A program made the translations under genes and the position numbers. From Bacteroidia bacterium (lineage in GTDB: Bacteria > Bacteroidota > Bacteroidia > UKL13-3), in the NCBI GenBank assembly GCA_019695215.1, contig JAIBAK010000017.1, positions 1 through 63,051 on the forward strand: DNA of 63,051 nt, read 5' to 3'. Shown piece by piece: positions 34,959 through 43,973 of the stretch. The notes beneath the pieces are model-generated. The model worked only from the letters and a program-made list of their open reading frames with translations, was not told where the DNA came from and searched no databases. Numbering within the stretch: position 1 is the stretch's first letter; every line of letters starts with the position of its first letter.

Positions 34959-35551
34959 ACGCCTCGCTGCTCCAACATACGGGATACATATTTCCCAATG
35001 ATATCGAATTCCAGATTAACCTTGTCTCCTTCTCCGATTTGTTTGAAGTTGGTATGCTCAAAAGTATACGGAATAATTGCAACTGAAAATGATTTTTCCT
35101 TTGAATCAACTACCGTTAAACTTACTCCATTTACACAAACCGAACCTTTCTCTACCGTGAGGTGATGGTTTTGGGTTGGTTCATACCCAAAAGTAAAACG
35201 CCAGCTTCCGTCTAACATTTTCCGTTCTAAACAAATGGCTGTGATATCTACATGTCCTTGTACTATATGGCCGTCAAAACGACCATTGGCAGGCATACAT
35301 CTTTCCAGATTTATACTGTCTCCCTGTTTTAATTCTCCAAGATTGGTTTTGTTTAATGTTTCTTCAATGGCCACCACGGTATAAACATCATCCTCTTTGT
35401 TTACTACAGTTAAACATACTCCGTTATGTGCCACGCTTTGATCAATTTTAAGCTGTGGGGTAATGGTACTGCTTACCTGCAAATACAGGTTTCCAAGCTC
35501 ACGTTGTACCTGCTTTACCTCCCCTGCCGTTTCTATAATTCCTGTAAACAT
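34955..35551 (-). CDS. ribE: Riboflavin synthase, alpha subunit
   Basis: Dismutates two 6,7-dimethyl-8-ribityllumazines into riboflavin and the pyrimidine product. 198 residues made of two homologous lumazine-binding repeats: FTGIIETAGEV..., VAHNGVCLTVV, then ANGRFDGHIVQGHVD and VEKGSVCVNGVSLTVVDS. Its ATG shares one base with the stop of the upstream T9SS type B gene (TAATG arrangement), so the vitamin gene is translationally linked to an unrelated surface-protein gene. Confidence 0.96.
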   Translation of the reverse strand: MFTGIIETAGEVKQVQRELGNLYLQVSSTITPQLKIDQSVAHNGVCLTVVNKEDDVYTVVAIEETLNKTNLGELKQGDSINLERCMPANGRFDGHIVQGHVDITAICLERKMLDGSWRFTFGYEPTQNHHLTVEKGSVCVNGVSLTVVDSKEKSFSVAIIPYTFEHTNFKQIGEGDKVNLEFDIIGKYVSRMLEQRGV

Positions 35552-38214
35552 TATCTGATAACCTGAATGGTTCCCTTTAATATCCGCTTTTTAATTCCTT
35601 CTAACCTTAGTTCGTGCACAGTGCAAATATAAAAGTAAACTCCATCGGGAACTTCCTTTGCTGTATTCATTTCTTTCCCGTCCCAGTTAATATCGGGATC
35701 ATGCGTTTCAAAAACCAACTGCCCCCATCGGTTGTAAACCGACATATCTACTTTTTTTACATACCGGTATGGAAAAGGTCCGAATAAATCATTCAAACTG
35801 TCATTGCCGGGAGTAAAAACATTTGGTAAACGATATTCGGGACAATTATCTACACAGGCTCCGTTGCTGAATTCGCTTTCATTGTTAAAAGAATCAATTG
35901 CTGTTACCAGGTAACAAGCGGCAACCGATTTGGTAAGAATTGGCCGGGCATCAAAAAAAGTAGTATCAGTTGCGCTGTTGTTGGTTGCTATAAGAATATA
36001 CGATGTATCAAGTATGGTGCGGCAATACACGTTATACCCTACAATGTCCTTGGCACATGAATTATTGGGATTATTCCATTTTAAAGAAGTGTTAAACAAA
36101 ACACAATTGGTGGCAGCGCTTAACATCGGAGGGCAAGGGGGAGTAGTATCGGCCGGTATCCCCTCTGCTTCCTGAGACAAATTAATTACCGGATACACGT
36201 AACCGGGAACCGTGAATTCGCCCTTAGATTTAATATAGTACCTGTATGTTTTCCCATTAATGAGCCCTTCATCCCTGAATCGCTGCACCGGAGATGTGCC
36301 AATGGAATCAAAGGCCAGTGTTTGTTCGTTCCATTTGTAAATGGTGTGCACTACATTTTTCCACTGCACATTATCTTTCCAAACCAATTCGAGCGCCTCG
36401 TCATCGGGGATACAACTCAAATAAATAGAAGAAGCGGGTCTGCTTTTCCCAATATACTGACGTTTCAATCCAAACGAATCACTGTAAAATTCAATTTTAT
36501 AAGAATACTGCTTACCCAGAGTATTTAACTTAACTGTATCGGTGTAAGCAGAGTCGTTAAAGAAATGGAAGGAAGGATTACTAAGCGAGTCGATCGCCAC
36601 AAAAGTACTTCCATTAATATCGGGAGAGCGGAAAATAACATACTTGTATGGTCCGGGGTAATACACCGAATCCATCTTAAGGGGTTTTGACCATGCCAGC
36701 CAGATTCTCCCGGTGTCGTTATCGGTTTTAAGTACACTCACATTCGTTATTACCGGTCGGTCTTTTGTAATTTCAGCGCAAACTTCAATACTTGAATAAC
36801 CCTCGGCTGCCTCGCTGTAAATCGGAGCATTATTGGCTCCCTTGGGGGAATAAACTGAAGTAACCCGATAGCAATACCTTGTTCCCGGCACCAAACCAAG
36901 TCCACCATCGTTATCGTAATATTGATTATTTGTTAATCCGGTGTCGGTGTGGTATAATTTATAACCTGTATAGGCTGGTACTCCTGTTTCGCAGTAATTA
37001 TGTTTCCACTTTGAGCTGTCAATTCTGCGGTAAATATTATAAGCAACGGCCTCATTGCACGAATCTTTGTCCCACTTCAAAATAAAACCATCTTCAAATT
37101 GCGCCAGTGCCGGATTTTTAGGAGCCGGCCCTACCACCCGAATATTGAAAAATTTCATGTCAACTAAGTTGATGTCGGGGGCAGCATGCTGGTCTTCGGC
37201 TCTGCATACTACTTCATAAGGTATTTTACGAATTTGATTACAGGAAGGTGTCCAGGAGAAAGTAGCCTTTACACTATCTTTTCCAAGAGCAGAAAATGGA
37301 GTTAATGTAGCATTATTTCCGGGTGCAATAAAAGGTGCCCCATAGGCGGTAAGCTTAATCAAATCGCCTGCATTCGGATCTATTGCCTTTACCACTGTTG
37401 TATACGTTTTGCCAACTTCAATGCAGGTGTCCTGAATTTTTGTTAGCACTGGCGGGTCATTATTGCATATAACAACAACAATCTGCATGTCGCGAATAAT
37501 ATTTCCGATTTCCTTTCCATTTCTAAACTCCTGAATTAAAATGGCAATATTATATTTTCCGTCCTGCCCCGGTACGGGTGAATCCCAAACTAATTCTCCG
37601 TTATAACGGTCAATGGTAAAGGAAGTAGTAGCCTGTGGAATAAAAAAACCATTTACATCCGTATTCAAAGCCTGTTTAGGCGGAATGATTGAATAAACGA
37701 GGCTGTCACCATCGGCATCGTACGCTCCGGGATTGTGCACAAACTTGCGCAGGGTGCAGGCATAATCTATTGGCGGAATCAACAATACCGGAGACCTGTT
37801 TGCTCCCAAAAAAGGATTTATCTTAATGGTACACTCCAAATAAAAGGCTGTATTAAAGGAATTATCCATATTTCGTACCCCTTCAATACGGTTTGGATCT
37901 ACCAAATAAACTTTGAAAGTACCCGGCCCGGCATAAAGGTGCGTTCCTACATACGTATTTTTCCAGGTGGTATTAGGTAAATTTTCTTTTGAAACCCTGT
38001 TAATGATTGATGAGGTAAAATCGCCCCAAAAAACCTCCAGCTGATCTCTGTCGGCCTGACGGCTGCGGGAGTTTCCGTTCTCGGTGTATGTAACAACTGT
38101 TATTTCATAGGTTAAGCCTGAAACCAAACGATAAGTGATTTCACCGGCTTTGTTGTGAGAAGCCACGGCAAAACCCGTAATAAGTGAGAAAATAACTAAA
38201 AAGGAGAGTCTCAT
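35551..38214 (-). CDS. T9SS type B (gliding-motility-type) surface protein with fibronectin-like domains
   Basis: 887 residues: signal peptide (MRLSFLVIFSLITGFAVA, then SHNKAGEITY), an N-terminal domain seen in many Bacteroidota surface proteins (WGDF, YVGTHLYAGPGTF), repeated beta-sandwich modules of fibronectin III type (about 365-800), and a C-terminal type B sorting domain (PNVFTPGNDSLNDLFGPF ... MSVYNRWGQLVFE ... WDGK ... VPDGVYFY). Type B proteins are secreted by T9SS and often rely on PorP/SprF-type partners. It overlaps ribE by one base. Confidence 0.92.
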   Translation of the reverse strand: MRLSFLVIFSLITGFAVASHNKAGEITYRLVSGLTYEITVVTYTENGNSRSRQADRDQLEVFWGDFTSSIINRVSKENLPNTTWKNTYVGTHLYAGPGTFKVYLVDPNRIEGVRNMDNSFNTAFYLECTIKINPFLGANRSPVLLIPPIDYACTLRKFVHNPGAYDADGDSLVYSIIPPKQALNTDVNGFFIPQATTSFTIDRYNGELVWDSPVPGQDGKYNIAILIQEFRNGKEIGNIIRDMQIVVVICNNDPPVLTKIQDTCIEVGKTYTTVVKAIDPNAGDLIKLTAYGAPFIAPGNNATLTPFSALGKDSVKATFSWTPSCNQIRKIPYEVVCRAEDQHAAPDINLVDMKFFNIRVVGPAPKNPALAQFEDGFILKWDKDSCNEAVAYNIYRRIDSSKWKHNYCETGVPAYTGYKLYHTDTGLTNNQYYDNDGGLGLVPGTRYCYRVTSVYSPKGANNAPIYSEAAEGYSSIEVCAEITKDRPVITNVSVLKTDNDTGRIWLAWSKPLKMDSVYYPGPYKYVIFRSPDINGSTFVAIDSLSNPSFHFFNDSAYTDTVKLNTLGKQYSYKIEFYSDSFGLKRQYIGKSRPASSIYLSCIPDDEALELVWKDNVQWKNVVHTIYKWNEQTLAFDSIGTSPVQRFRDEGLINGKTYRYYIKSKGEFTVPGYVYPVINLSQEAEGIPADTTPPCPPMLSAATNCVLFNTSLKWNNPNNSCAKDIVGYNVYCRTILDTSYILIATNNSATDTTFFDARPILTKSVAACYLVTAIDSFNNESEFSNGACVDNCPEYRLPNVFTPGNDSLNDLFGPFPYRYVKKVDMSVYNRWGQLVFETHDPDINWDGKEMNTAKEVPDGVYFYICTVHELRLEGIKKRILKGTIQVIR

Positions 38215-38280
38215 CAGATACCTACGAAGATAACATAATTAACAGCCATTTTTTAAAGCAATTTAGCGCCTGCTTTTAAA

Positions 38281-38316
38281 ACAAAAAACCTGCCACACAA
38301 GTTGCATGGCAGGCGT
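38281..38316 (-). terminator. Rho-independent terminator for the T9SS gene at 38337-40610
   Basis: CCTGCCA (38289-38295) and TGGCAGG (38307-38313) form a 7-bp GC-rich stem with an 11-base loop. On the minus strand it is followed by TTTTTTGTTTT. It lies 24-56 bases beyond the stop codon. Confidence 0.85.
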
Positions 38317-38336
38317 TAAAAAAACAAATCAACAAA

Positions 38337-40610
38337 CTATAAAATCAATAATTTTTGGCTCAACTTATTTTGACCGTTTACCGATTCAATAAAATAAACT
38401 CCTTTTCTAACGGCACTTACATCAAGAGTAAGTTTTCTTCCATCAGCCGATTTTTGCTGTACCGGAACATTTACCTCTTTACCGTTTATATCCACCAATT
38501 TTACGTTCAGCTCCCAATCTGCTCCATCGGCTACTTCAACGCTTACCGAATTTACTGCCGGGTTAGGATATATATTTATGGATATGTTTCCGTTTGAGAA
38601 AGTAGAATTAACATTTGAACGATCAATGTATATAATCTGGCTGTACTCAAAACGGCCGTCAAAATCTACCTGCTTCAGGCGATAAAAAGCACTTTCAGTT
38701 ATATCATCATTGTAAATGTAATTATTAACCATTGAAGTAGTACCATGCCCGTTAACAAACCCAACAAATACGAAGTCGCCCGATGATTCATCTCTTCGTT
38801 CAATCTCAAATCCTTTATTGTTCACTTCAGAAGCAGTTATCCATTCCAGCTCATTACCGGCATCACCGGGTTTACCCGAGAAACTCAGCATTCGCACAGG
38901 AAGCGGTGAACTGTTGTCGATAACAGAGAATGGACTAAAGGAAGTTACCCCGGTTAACTGACGGGTATACGGGCCTGTACCACTTGCAGCAGCCGCAGCA
39001 ACCGATTGCCATGCCCCGCTTGTATAGTGAGCCACATAACAAGTGCTTCTTGAGAAAGAAGTCCCTTCATCAGCAGCATTCCATTGCAGGGTAATACTCA
39101 TATTTGAACCACCGGGAGTAGACTCTGAAATTGCCCAGGTTTTTGTAACCACGTCACTTGTAATGGCAGTACCTGTTGCCGCATCCGAAGCATTATAGGA
39201 AGTACTTACCCCACCAAAAACCCTTACTTCAAAATTATCAGTTGTACCTGCAGCAGTTTGAGATAAAACAACAGGGTTATAACTTGTAGAGGTACCCACG
39301 GGATAAGTAATATTAGTAGCTGAGTTGGGAACCTGTCTTAATACTCCACCGGTGCTATTGGTAATAATATAATTAGTAGAACTAGCCCCGGAAATGGAAC
39401 CCGATGAACCAATAGTTAAGTCATATGTTCCCAACTGCAGCTTACCCGAGGTAAAAGTTAAGGTACCATTTATAGTTATGGATCCTGCAATACTTTTTGT
39501 TCCTCCTCCGGTAATGGTAAGATTATTATAGGTACCGGCCGGGATAGCCTGAGGATTTGCGTTATTGAATATAATACTGCTTGAAGAGGCTTTGGAACCA
39601 ATTGCGGGAACTGTTTCGCTATTGATGGTAAGTGTAGAATTAGAAGCTAAATCTATAGTTCCTGTTACAGTATTTGCCGCAGGAATAGTAAAATTAATTG
39701 AACTTCCGGTACCCAAAACAATTTTTGAACCCGTACCCTGGATTTCCCAATTGCTATTGAGTGTAGGTGTGGCATTATTGGCAATAATATACATGCAGTT
39801 ATTCCCCTGAAAATTGGAAGGATTGGTTCCTGTTCCATCGGTATTCGTACCCCAGGTAGCTGTGGCATTCAAAAATCCCGTTGACTTAGAATAATACACA
39901 ACAGGATTAGAGGTGGTGATACTCAAATCATCTATGGCATAACCATGATCTACATTGGCTAATTTAGGGAAATACCATTTAAGCATTATTTCACTGCCTG
40001 ATGCTAACGAAATTCCGGTAATTGTAAACGATTTGGTTTCTTTATTTGATGTTGCATTTCCATCAATTGCTCCAATAGTTCCGGTCACCGGACTTGTAAA
40101 ATCAAGGGAACTTACAGTAGTGTATCCGCTTCCTGAAACAGTGGTAATTGCCGATGAACTTGTTTTGTAAGAAAACCCAATTGTTTGCGATCCTGACCCA
40201 TTGGCCCTCCATTGCTCGGCCGAATAGGTAACTGTTAATGCGGTAATGGTAGAGCCGGAATTATTCTTCATGCGGAGTCCCAGCGTTAAATTACCAACAC
40301 CAGGGTTTCCGGGCAAAGCCCCCAATGCCCTGTCATTAGCATCCGTTCCATAACTGTACAACCCATCACCGGATGAGGCACCGTTATCCGAATAAAATGA
40401 AATTGCTCCGTTACCTGAAGATCGGTCGGCATACCAACTGCTCAACGTAGAGTTGTTACTCCAGGTGGTGCTGCCACTTGGAGGAAGCGCATTAAAATTT
40501 TGAGAATACGTTTGCCCCACCGAGGTAATGGATACCTGCCCCTGCACACCTTCAGCCGCCCCAAGAACAGCCAAAAGCATCATGTAAATTGTCTTTTTAA
40601 CTGAGTTCAT
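38337..40610 (-). CDS. T9SS type A surface protein, beta-rich and Ser/Thr/Gly-rich
   Basis: 757 residues: signal peptide (KKTIYMMLLAVLGAAEGVQG), an N-terminal beta-sandwich domain (about 25-235, QNFNALPPSGSTTW, ending YAIDDLSI) resembling lectin-like or PEP-CTERM-type modules, a beta-helix-like Ser/Thr/Gly stretch (240-450), then the linker module (SPLPVRMLSFSGKP ... EIERRDE ... FYRLKQVDFDGRFEYS) and a type A sorting domain (INIYPNPAVNSVSVEV ... KGVYFIESVNG). The upstream gene (40623-41357) encodes nearly the same C-terminal half and ends 12 bases before this start, so both are on one transcript ending at the terminator at 38281-38316. Confidence 0.9.
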   Translation of the reverse strand: MNSVKKTIYMMLLAVLGAAEGVQGQVSITSVGQTYSQNFNALPPSGSTTWSNNSTLSSWYADRSSGNGAISFYSDNGASSGDGLYSYGTDANDRALGALPGNPGVGNLTLGLRMKNNSGSTITALTVTYSAEQWRANGSGSQTIGFSYKTSSSAITTVSGSGYTTVSSLDFTSPVTGTIGAIDGNATSNKETKSFTITGISLASGSEIMLKWYFPKLANVDHGYAIDDLSITTSNPVVYYSKSTGFLNATATWGTNTDGTGTNPSNFQGNNCMYIIANNATPTLNSNWEIQGTGSKIVLGTGSSINFTIPAANTVTGTIDLASNSTLTINSETVPAIGSKASSSSIIFNNANPQAIPAGTYNNLTITGGGTKSIAGSITINGTLTFTSGKLQLGTYDLTIGSSGSISGASSTNYIITNSTGGVLRQVPNSATNITYPVGTSTSYNPVVLSQTAAGTTDNFEVRVFGGVSTSYNASDAATGTAITSDVVTKTWAISESTPGGSNMSITLQWNAADEGTSFSRSTCYVAHYTSGAWQSVAAAAASGTGPYTRQLTGVTSFSPFSVIDNSSPLPVRMLSFSGKPGDAGNELEWITASEVNNKGFEIERRDESSGDFVFVGFVNGHGTTSMVNNYIYNDDITESAFYRLKQVDFDGRFEYSQIIYIDRSNVNSTFSNGNISINIYPNPAVNSVSVEVADGADWELNVKLVDINGKEVNVPVQQKSADGRKLTLDVSAVRKGVYFIESVNGQNKLSQKLLIL

Positions 40611-40622
40611 ATAATTAATTTT

Positions 40623-41357
40623 TTAGTTTGTTTCGAGAAATATTTTTTTACTTACACTGGTTGTTCCGCTCTGAATTACCAGCATATACATACCGTTACT
40701 TAATCCATCCATACCCAGAGTAAGTTTATTGCCTGAATTATTTTTACTGATAACCGGACAGGAAAACTCCTTTCCCATCATATCCATCACACGTACGTTA
40801 AAAGAAGTAGATTCGTCCGTTTTTACTTCAATATTTACATAAGAAGAAGCTGGATACGGATACACTAAAACGGTACTTACTGAAAGAGGACTTAACACTT
40901 TTTCAATATGCGAAGCCTCTACATAAATAGCTTTGCTGTATTCATAGGTTCCTGAAAGATTAATCTGCTTTAACCTGTAATAAGCGTTTCCGGCAAAAGC
41001 ATCAATATATTCGTATGAAACAGACCCAACATTGGTTTCGTTTCCTTCTACAAAATCAATTGTTCTAAACTGGTTTTCTCCCTCCTCCATTCTTTCTAAC
41101 TCAAATCCAACGTTATTTTGTTCCGAAATTGTTGACCAGTTGAGCACAATTGCTTTTCCGGTTGATTGCGCTGAAAATGCAGTTAACTGAACAGAAGCAT
41201 CGTCTGAAACTGTATTTTTATTCCCCGGTTCCTGCTTTGCCGCTAAACCCGACTGACTCAAGTTAATGTTGTCGATGGTATTGGCAACCTGTTGCCCATT
41301 GGCACTAAGGCATATTATTAATGCCTGCAAAATGATCATTATACTTCCTTTTTTCAT
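40623..41357 (-). CDS. Passenger-less T9SS type A protein (linker module plus sorting domain only)
   Basis: 244 residues from ATG 41357: signal peptide (MKKGSIMIILQALIICLSANGQ), a short Asn/Ser spacer, the linker module (VQLTAFSAQSTGKAIVLNWS ... FELERMEE ... YYRLKQINLSGTYEYS) and a sorting domain. It lacks the large N-terminal passenger of the neighbouring 757-residue protein. The sorting-domain hallmark YPNPA reads YPYPA here. I reject the longer reading to 41627 because a two-part promoter lies at 41382-41411 and the signal peptide starts at 41357. It may be a small adaptor or a decayed duplicate; it has no frameshift. Confidence 0.82.
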   Translation of the reverse strand: MKKGSIMIILQALIICLSANGQQVANTIDNINLSQSGLAAKQEPGNKNTVSDDASVQLTAFSAQSTGKAIVLNWSTISEQNNVGFELERMEEGENQFRTIDFVEGNETNVGSVSYEYIDAFAGNAYYRLKQINLSGTYEYSKAIYVEASHIEKVLSPLSVSTVLVYPYPASSYVNIEVKTDESTSFNVRVMDMMGKEFSCPVISKNNSGNKLTLGMDGLSNGMYMLVIQSGTTSVSKKIFLETN

Positions 41358-41381
41358 GTTATTTATAATCAATTTGAAAAA

Positions 41382-41411
41382 CGAAAATATATTTTTTTTT
41401 ATAAAAACAAA
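41382..41411 (-). promoter_or_regulatory. Bacteroidota-type promoter for the T9SS gene at 40623-41357
   Basis: On the minus strand TTTG (41411-41408), an 18-base spacer and TATTTTCG (41389-41382, one mismatch). The predicted transcript begins about 20 bases before ATG 41357, which supports that start. Confidence 0.55.
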
Positions 41412-41683
41412 TAGTTTAACTATTAAAAATATAGATTCATCTTCAATTTTAATACATTTGTCTAAATATGTATTTAAAAATAGTCGTTTTTGAGGCCAAT
41501 GGACAATCCCCCCATACCAATCTGGAGGAAATAAAGAAAAGCCCCCGGAAGGAAGTTGCAACGACAGCGCCTTTACTTGTGCTTTGGCCGGACTTTTAAA
41601 AGATTCCAGTTTGAAATTTGTTTCCATTCTTTTTGCGATTGATGGGAAACAAAGGTGTCTTTATGCAAATCCCTAAAAACCGC

Positions 41684-41713
41684 GACAGTCCACAAAATGC
41701 ACTGTGGATTGTC
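41684..41713. repeat. 11-bp inverted repeat of unknown role
   Basis: GACAGTCCACA and TGTGGATTGTC pair over 11 bp (one G-U) around an 8-base loop. No T-run follows on either strand, so it is not a standard terminator. Confidence 0.5.
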
Positions 41714-41878
41714 TTAGAAAGCAAACACAGATTTATATAAATAACTGATTTTAAGTAATATAAAAATAGACAGATTGACTCCCTAAATTGAAAAAGAAAT
41801 TGGAATTTGACGGATGAAAGAGGTTATAACCTCAAAAAAATGAATAAAAAACGACAGCCCGGGAGTGGTTAAGTGACT

Positions 41879-42283
41879 TTACTGCGCTTTTAAGTAGTGC
41901 TCGTTGGTGAAGGCATATTGAAAATTGTTGATATCCGTAGATTTAAAATAATCATACCCTCCAATGGATAGTAGATTTTGATTAGTAGGTGAGATTTGAT
42001 TATCGGCATACCATAACTTTTTGCCATCTTCAAATGTTACCACAGCTGAATCGGCTATGAGTACAATCAATGGAGTCACTGCTTTTGTTTCATCTTTAAA
42101 ACTGAAATTAGTACCTGCTATGATAAAAATTTCATATGCTATCTTTCCTTCATTAAATGCCCTTATATAAAGGTTATGATTACTCCAGTTGTAGTAGGTA
42201 GTTCTAACATGAGGAATATGCTCCACCACGCAATGCATAGCTGATAACAGAAACCAGATGACGATATAAAGTAGTTTTTTCAT
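41879..42283 (-). CDS. Small exported protein, family of three paralogues (copy 3)
   Basis: 134 residues with an N-terminal signal-like segment (MKKLLYIVIWFLLSAMHCV; a Cys at residue 18 could be a lipobox-like site, AMHC). It shares with the genes at 42296 and 43568 the pattern TTYYNW near the N-terminus, VTFEDGKKLWY in the middle and the C-terminal FTNEHYLKAQ. It follows copy 2 by 12 bases and is presumably co-transcribed with it. Function unknown; the family appears only around sdhB in this window. Confidence 0.78.
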   Translation of the reverse strand: MKKLLYIVIWFLLSAMHCVVEHIPHVRTTYYNWSNHNLYIRAFNEGKIAYEIFIIAGTNFSFKDETKAVTPLIVLIADSAVVTFEDGKKLWYADNQISPTNQNLLSIGGYDYFKSTDINNFQYAFTNEHYLKAQ

Positions 42284-42295
42284 TTCGTAAGTAAT

Positions 42296-42688
42296 TTACT
42301 GCGCCTTTAAATAATGTTCATCGGTAAATGCATAAAGAAAATTATGGCCCTTATTGGACTCAAAATGATTGTATCCATAATAACTTAGCGGATTATTTTT
42401 TGTTTGTGAGGACAAATCAGTATAAATTAATTTTTTACCGTCCTCAAACTCTACAACCATAGAGTCTGCAACTGCAACAAAATAAGGAGTAGTTGGTGGT
42501 GATTCTGTCATCTCGCTATAATCACCTCCTGCTGCAAGTGAAATATTACCTGTATAAAAAGTACTTTGATACAGCTTAACGGTTATTTTTTTTGATGTCC
42601 AGTTATAGTAGGTCGTTTTTACCTCATCCGTGATGAATCCCTTGCAGGAAATAAGCACAAAAAAACATACAAAACCAAGATATTTCAT
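42296..42688 (-). CDS. Small lipoprotein, family of three paralogues (copy 2)
   Basis: 130 residues with a clear lipobox (VLISC, Cys about residue 15) and the family pattern TTYYNW, VEFEDGKKLIYTD, YGYNHFES and C-terminal FTDEHYLKAQ. The mature domain is about 110 residues and predicted mostly beta. It is the first gene downstream of sdhB after a strong terminator and has its own promoter-like sequence at 42708-42739. Confidence 0.82.
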   Translation of the reverse strand: MKYLGFVCFFVLISCKGFITDEVKTTYYNWTSKKITVKLYQSTFYTGNISLAAGGDYSEMTESPPTTPYFVAVADSMVVEFEDGKKLIYTDLSSQTKNNPLSYYGYNHFESNKGHNFLYAFTDEHYLKAQ

Positions 42689-42707
42689 TTTGACGAAACA
42701 CTTTTTC

Positions 42708-42739
42708 GAAAGATAAGCGGTTTGATAAAAAGATGCAAA
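42708..42739 (-). promoter_or_regulatory. Possible Bacteroidota-type promoter for lipoprotein copies 2 and 3
   Basis: On the minus strand TTTG (42739-42736), a 20-base spacer and TATCTTTC (42715-42708, one mismatch to TAnnTTTG). It sits directly after the sdhB terminator, so these lipoproteins would be expressed separately from sdhB. Confidence 0.4.
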
Positions 42740-42744
42740 ACAGA

Positions 42745-42780
42745 AAACAAAAAAGGTGGCTTAGTTGCCTAAGCCGCCCT
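42745..42780 (-). terminator. Rho-independent terminator after sdhB
   Basis: GGTGGCTTAG (42755-42764) and CTAAGCCGCC (42769-42778) form a 10-bp stem with a 4-base loop. On the minus strand it is followed by TTTTTTGTTTT. It lies about 20 bases past the sdhB stop and marks the end of the sdh transcript. Confidence 0.9.
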
Positions 42781-42799
42781 GTTAAGTATATTTTTAAAA

Positions 42800-43561
42800 C
42801 TACTTACCGCAAAATTCAGCACCCAGGTATTCCCTGTTTAAACGGGCAATAACGGTAAGCGGAATTTCTTTAGGGCACTCGGCCGAGCAGGCACCCGTAT
42901 TGGTACAGGCTCCAAAACCTTCGGCATCCATTTGATTCACCATGGCAAGGGCCCGCTGCTTACGTTCAGGTTGTCCCTGTGGCAGCAAAGCAAATTGCGA
43001 AACCTTGGCTCCTACAAACAACATGGCTGATGAATTTTTACAGGCGGCCACGCAGGCACCGCAACCAATGCAGGTGGCAGCTTCAAAGGCTTCGTCAGCT
43101 ATTTCTTTTCCTATAGGCAGGTTGTTTGCATCCTGTGCATTTCCGGTATTTACCGAAATAAATCCGCCTGCCGACATAATTCTGTCAAAAGATGACCTGT
43201 CAACAGCCAAATCTTTAATGACAGGAAAAGCTGCGGCACGCCATGGCTCTACCACAATCACATCCCCGTCTTTAAATGAACGCATGTGCAACTGGCAGGT
43301 AGTAACGCCATCATTTGGCCCGTGGGGGCGTCCGTTAATAAACAAACTACACATGCCACAAATGCCTTCGCGGCAATCGTGGTCAAAGGCAATGGGCACT
43401 TCTTTGCCCTCGGCCACCAGGCGCTCGTTAAGCACATCAAACATTTCTAAAAACGACATATCGGGCGAAACACCCGGTACCTGGTATGTTTCAAAACGGC
43501 CTTTGTCGCTCGTATTTTTTTGTCTCCACACTTTAAGTGTGATATTCATATTTCCGCTCAT
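42800..43561 (-). CDS. sdhB: Succinate dehydrogenase / fumarate reductase iron-sulfur subunit
   Basis: 253 residues carrying the three Fe-S clusters that pass electrons from FAD to quinone at the inner membrane. The N-terminal ferredoxin fold holds the 2Fe-2S motif (CREGICGMC ... TTCQLHM); the C-terminal part has the [11 protein letters not shown] and [12 protein letters not shown] cluster motifs. It belongs to the non-classical (B-type/FRD-like) group that goes with a single-polypeptide cytochrome b. Unusually, it is separated from sdhA by two unrelated lipoprotein genes and is flanked on both sides by members of one lipoprotein family. Confidence 0.96.
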   Translation of the reverse strand: MSGNMNITLKVWRQKNTSDKGRFETYQVPGVSPDMSFLEMFDVLNERLVAEGKEVPIAFDHDCREGICGMCSLFINGRPHGPNDGVTTCQLHMRSFKDGDVIVVEPWRAAAFPVIKDLAVDRSSFDRIMSAGGFISVNTGNAQDANNLPIGKEIADEAFEAATCIGCGACVAACKNSSAMLFVGAKVSQFALLPQGQPERKQRALAMVNQMDAEGFGACTNTGACSAECPKEIPLTVIARLNREYLGAEFCGK

Positions 43562-43567
43562 ATATTT

Positions 43568-43969
43568 TTATTGCGCTTTTGAATAATGTTCATCAGTAAA
43601 TGCATACAAAAAGCTAGTAATACCTTTCGAATCAATTCGATCATATCCTGTAATAAGCAAAGGGTTCTTAAGAGTAGGTGAGATCGCATCGGAATAAATT
43701 AACTTCTTTCCTCCACTAAATTTTACAATCATAGAATCACCGATTATTACAAAAAAACCACTTGTTGACTTACCCCCTCCTGGCTGCTCAAAAAATCCTC
43801 CAGAATTAATAAAGACAGAGAAAACTGAATCAGAATTTGCAAAAACTTTTATAAATAAATCATGCCCAGTAAAATTGTAATACACCGTTTTATAGCGATC
43901 TAAGTCCGATTCGTTTACCTTGCAACCAAACAAAACAAAAAGTAATATGTATAAACTAATTAACCTCAT
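43568..43969 (-). CDS. Small lipoprotein, family of three paralogues (copy 1), inside the sdh locus
   Basis: 133 residues from ATG 43969: lipobox (VLFGC, Cys about 16), then the family pattern VYYNFTG, VKFSGGKKLIYSD, ITGYDRIDS and C-terminal FTDEHYSKAQ. I prefer ATG 43969 over 44020 because the signal peptide begins there and the longer reading would overlap the upstream coding sequence. It lies 4 bases after the metallopeptidase-like gene and ends 6 bases before sdhB, so it is almost certainly on the sdh transcript. Confidence 0.82.
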   Translation of the reverse strand: MRLISLYILLFVLFGCKVNESDLDRYKTVYYNFTGHDLFIKVFANSDSVFSVFINSGGFFEQPGGGKSTSGFFVIIGDSMIVKFSGGKKLIYSDAISPTLKNPLLITGYDRIDSKGITSFLYAFTDEHYSKAQ

Positions 43970-43973
43970 TGCA

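Larger units (their letters stand above)
41358..41878. other. 521-base intergenic region with a promoter and one hairpin
   Basis: I see no credible gene here. It holds the minus-strand promoter of the passenger-less T9SS gene (41382-41411), a weakly coding-looking stretch that is only a 5' extension of that frame, and an 11-bp inverted repeat at 41684-41713. The remainder is AT-rich without structure I can name. Confidence 0.6.

Noticed and set aside
41358..41627. N-terminal extension (90 residues) of the passenger-less T9SS protein
   Set aside because: A clear signal peptide starts at 41357 and a two-part promoter lies at 41382-41411, inside the extension.
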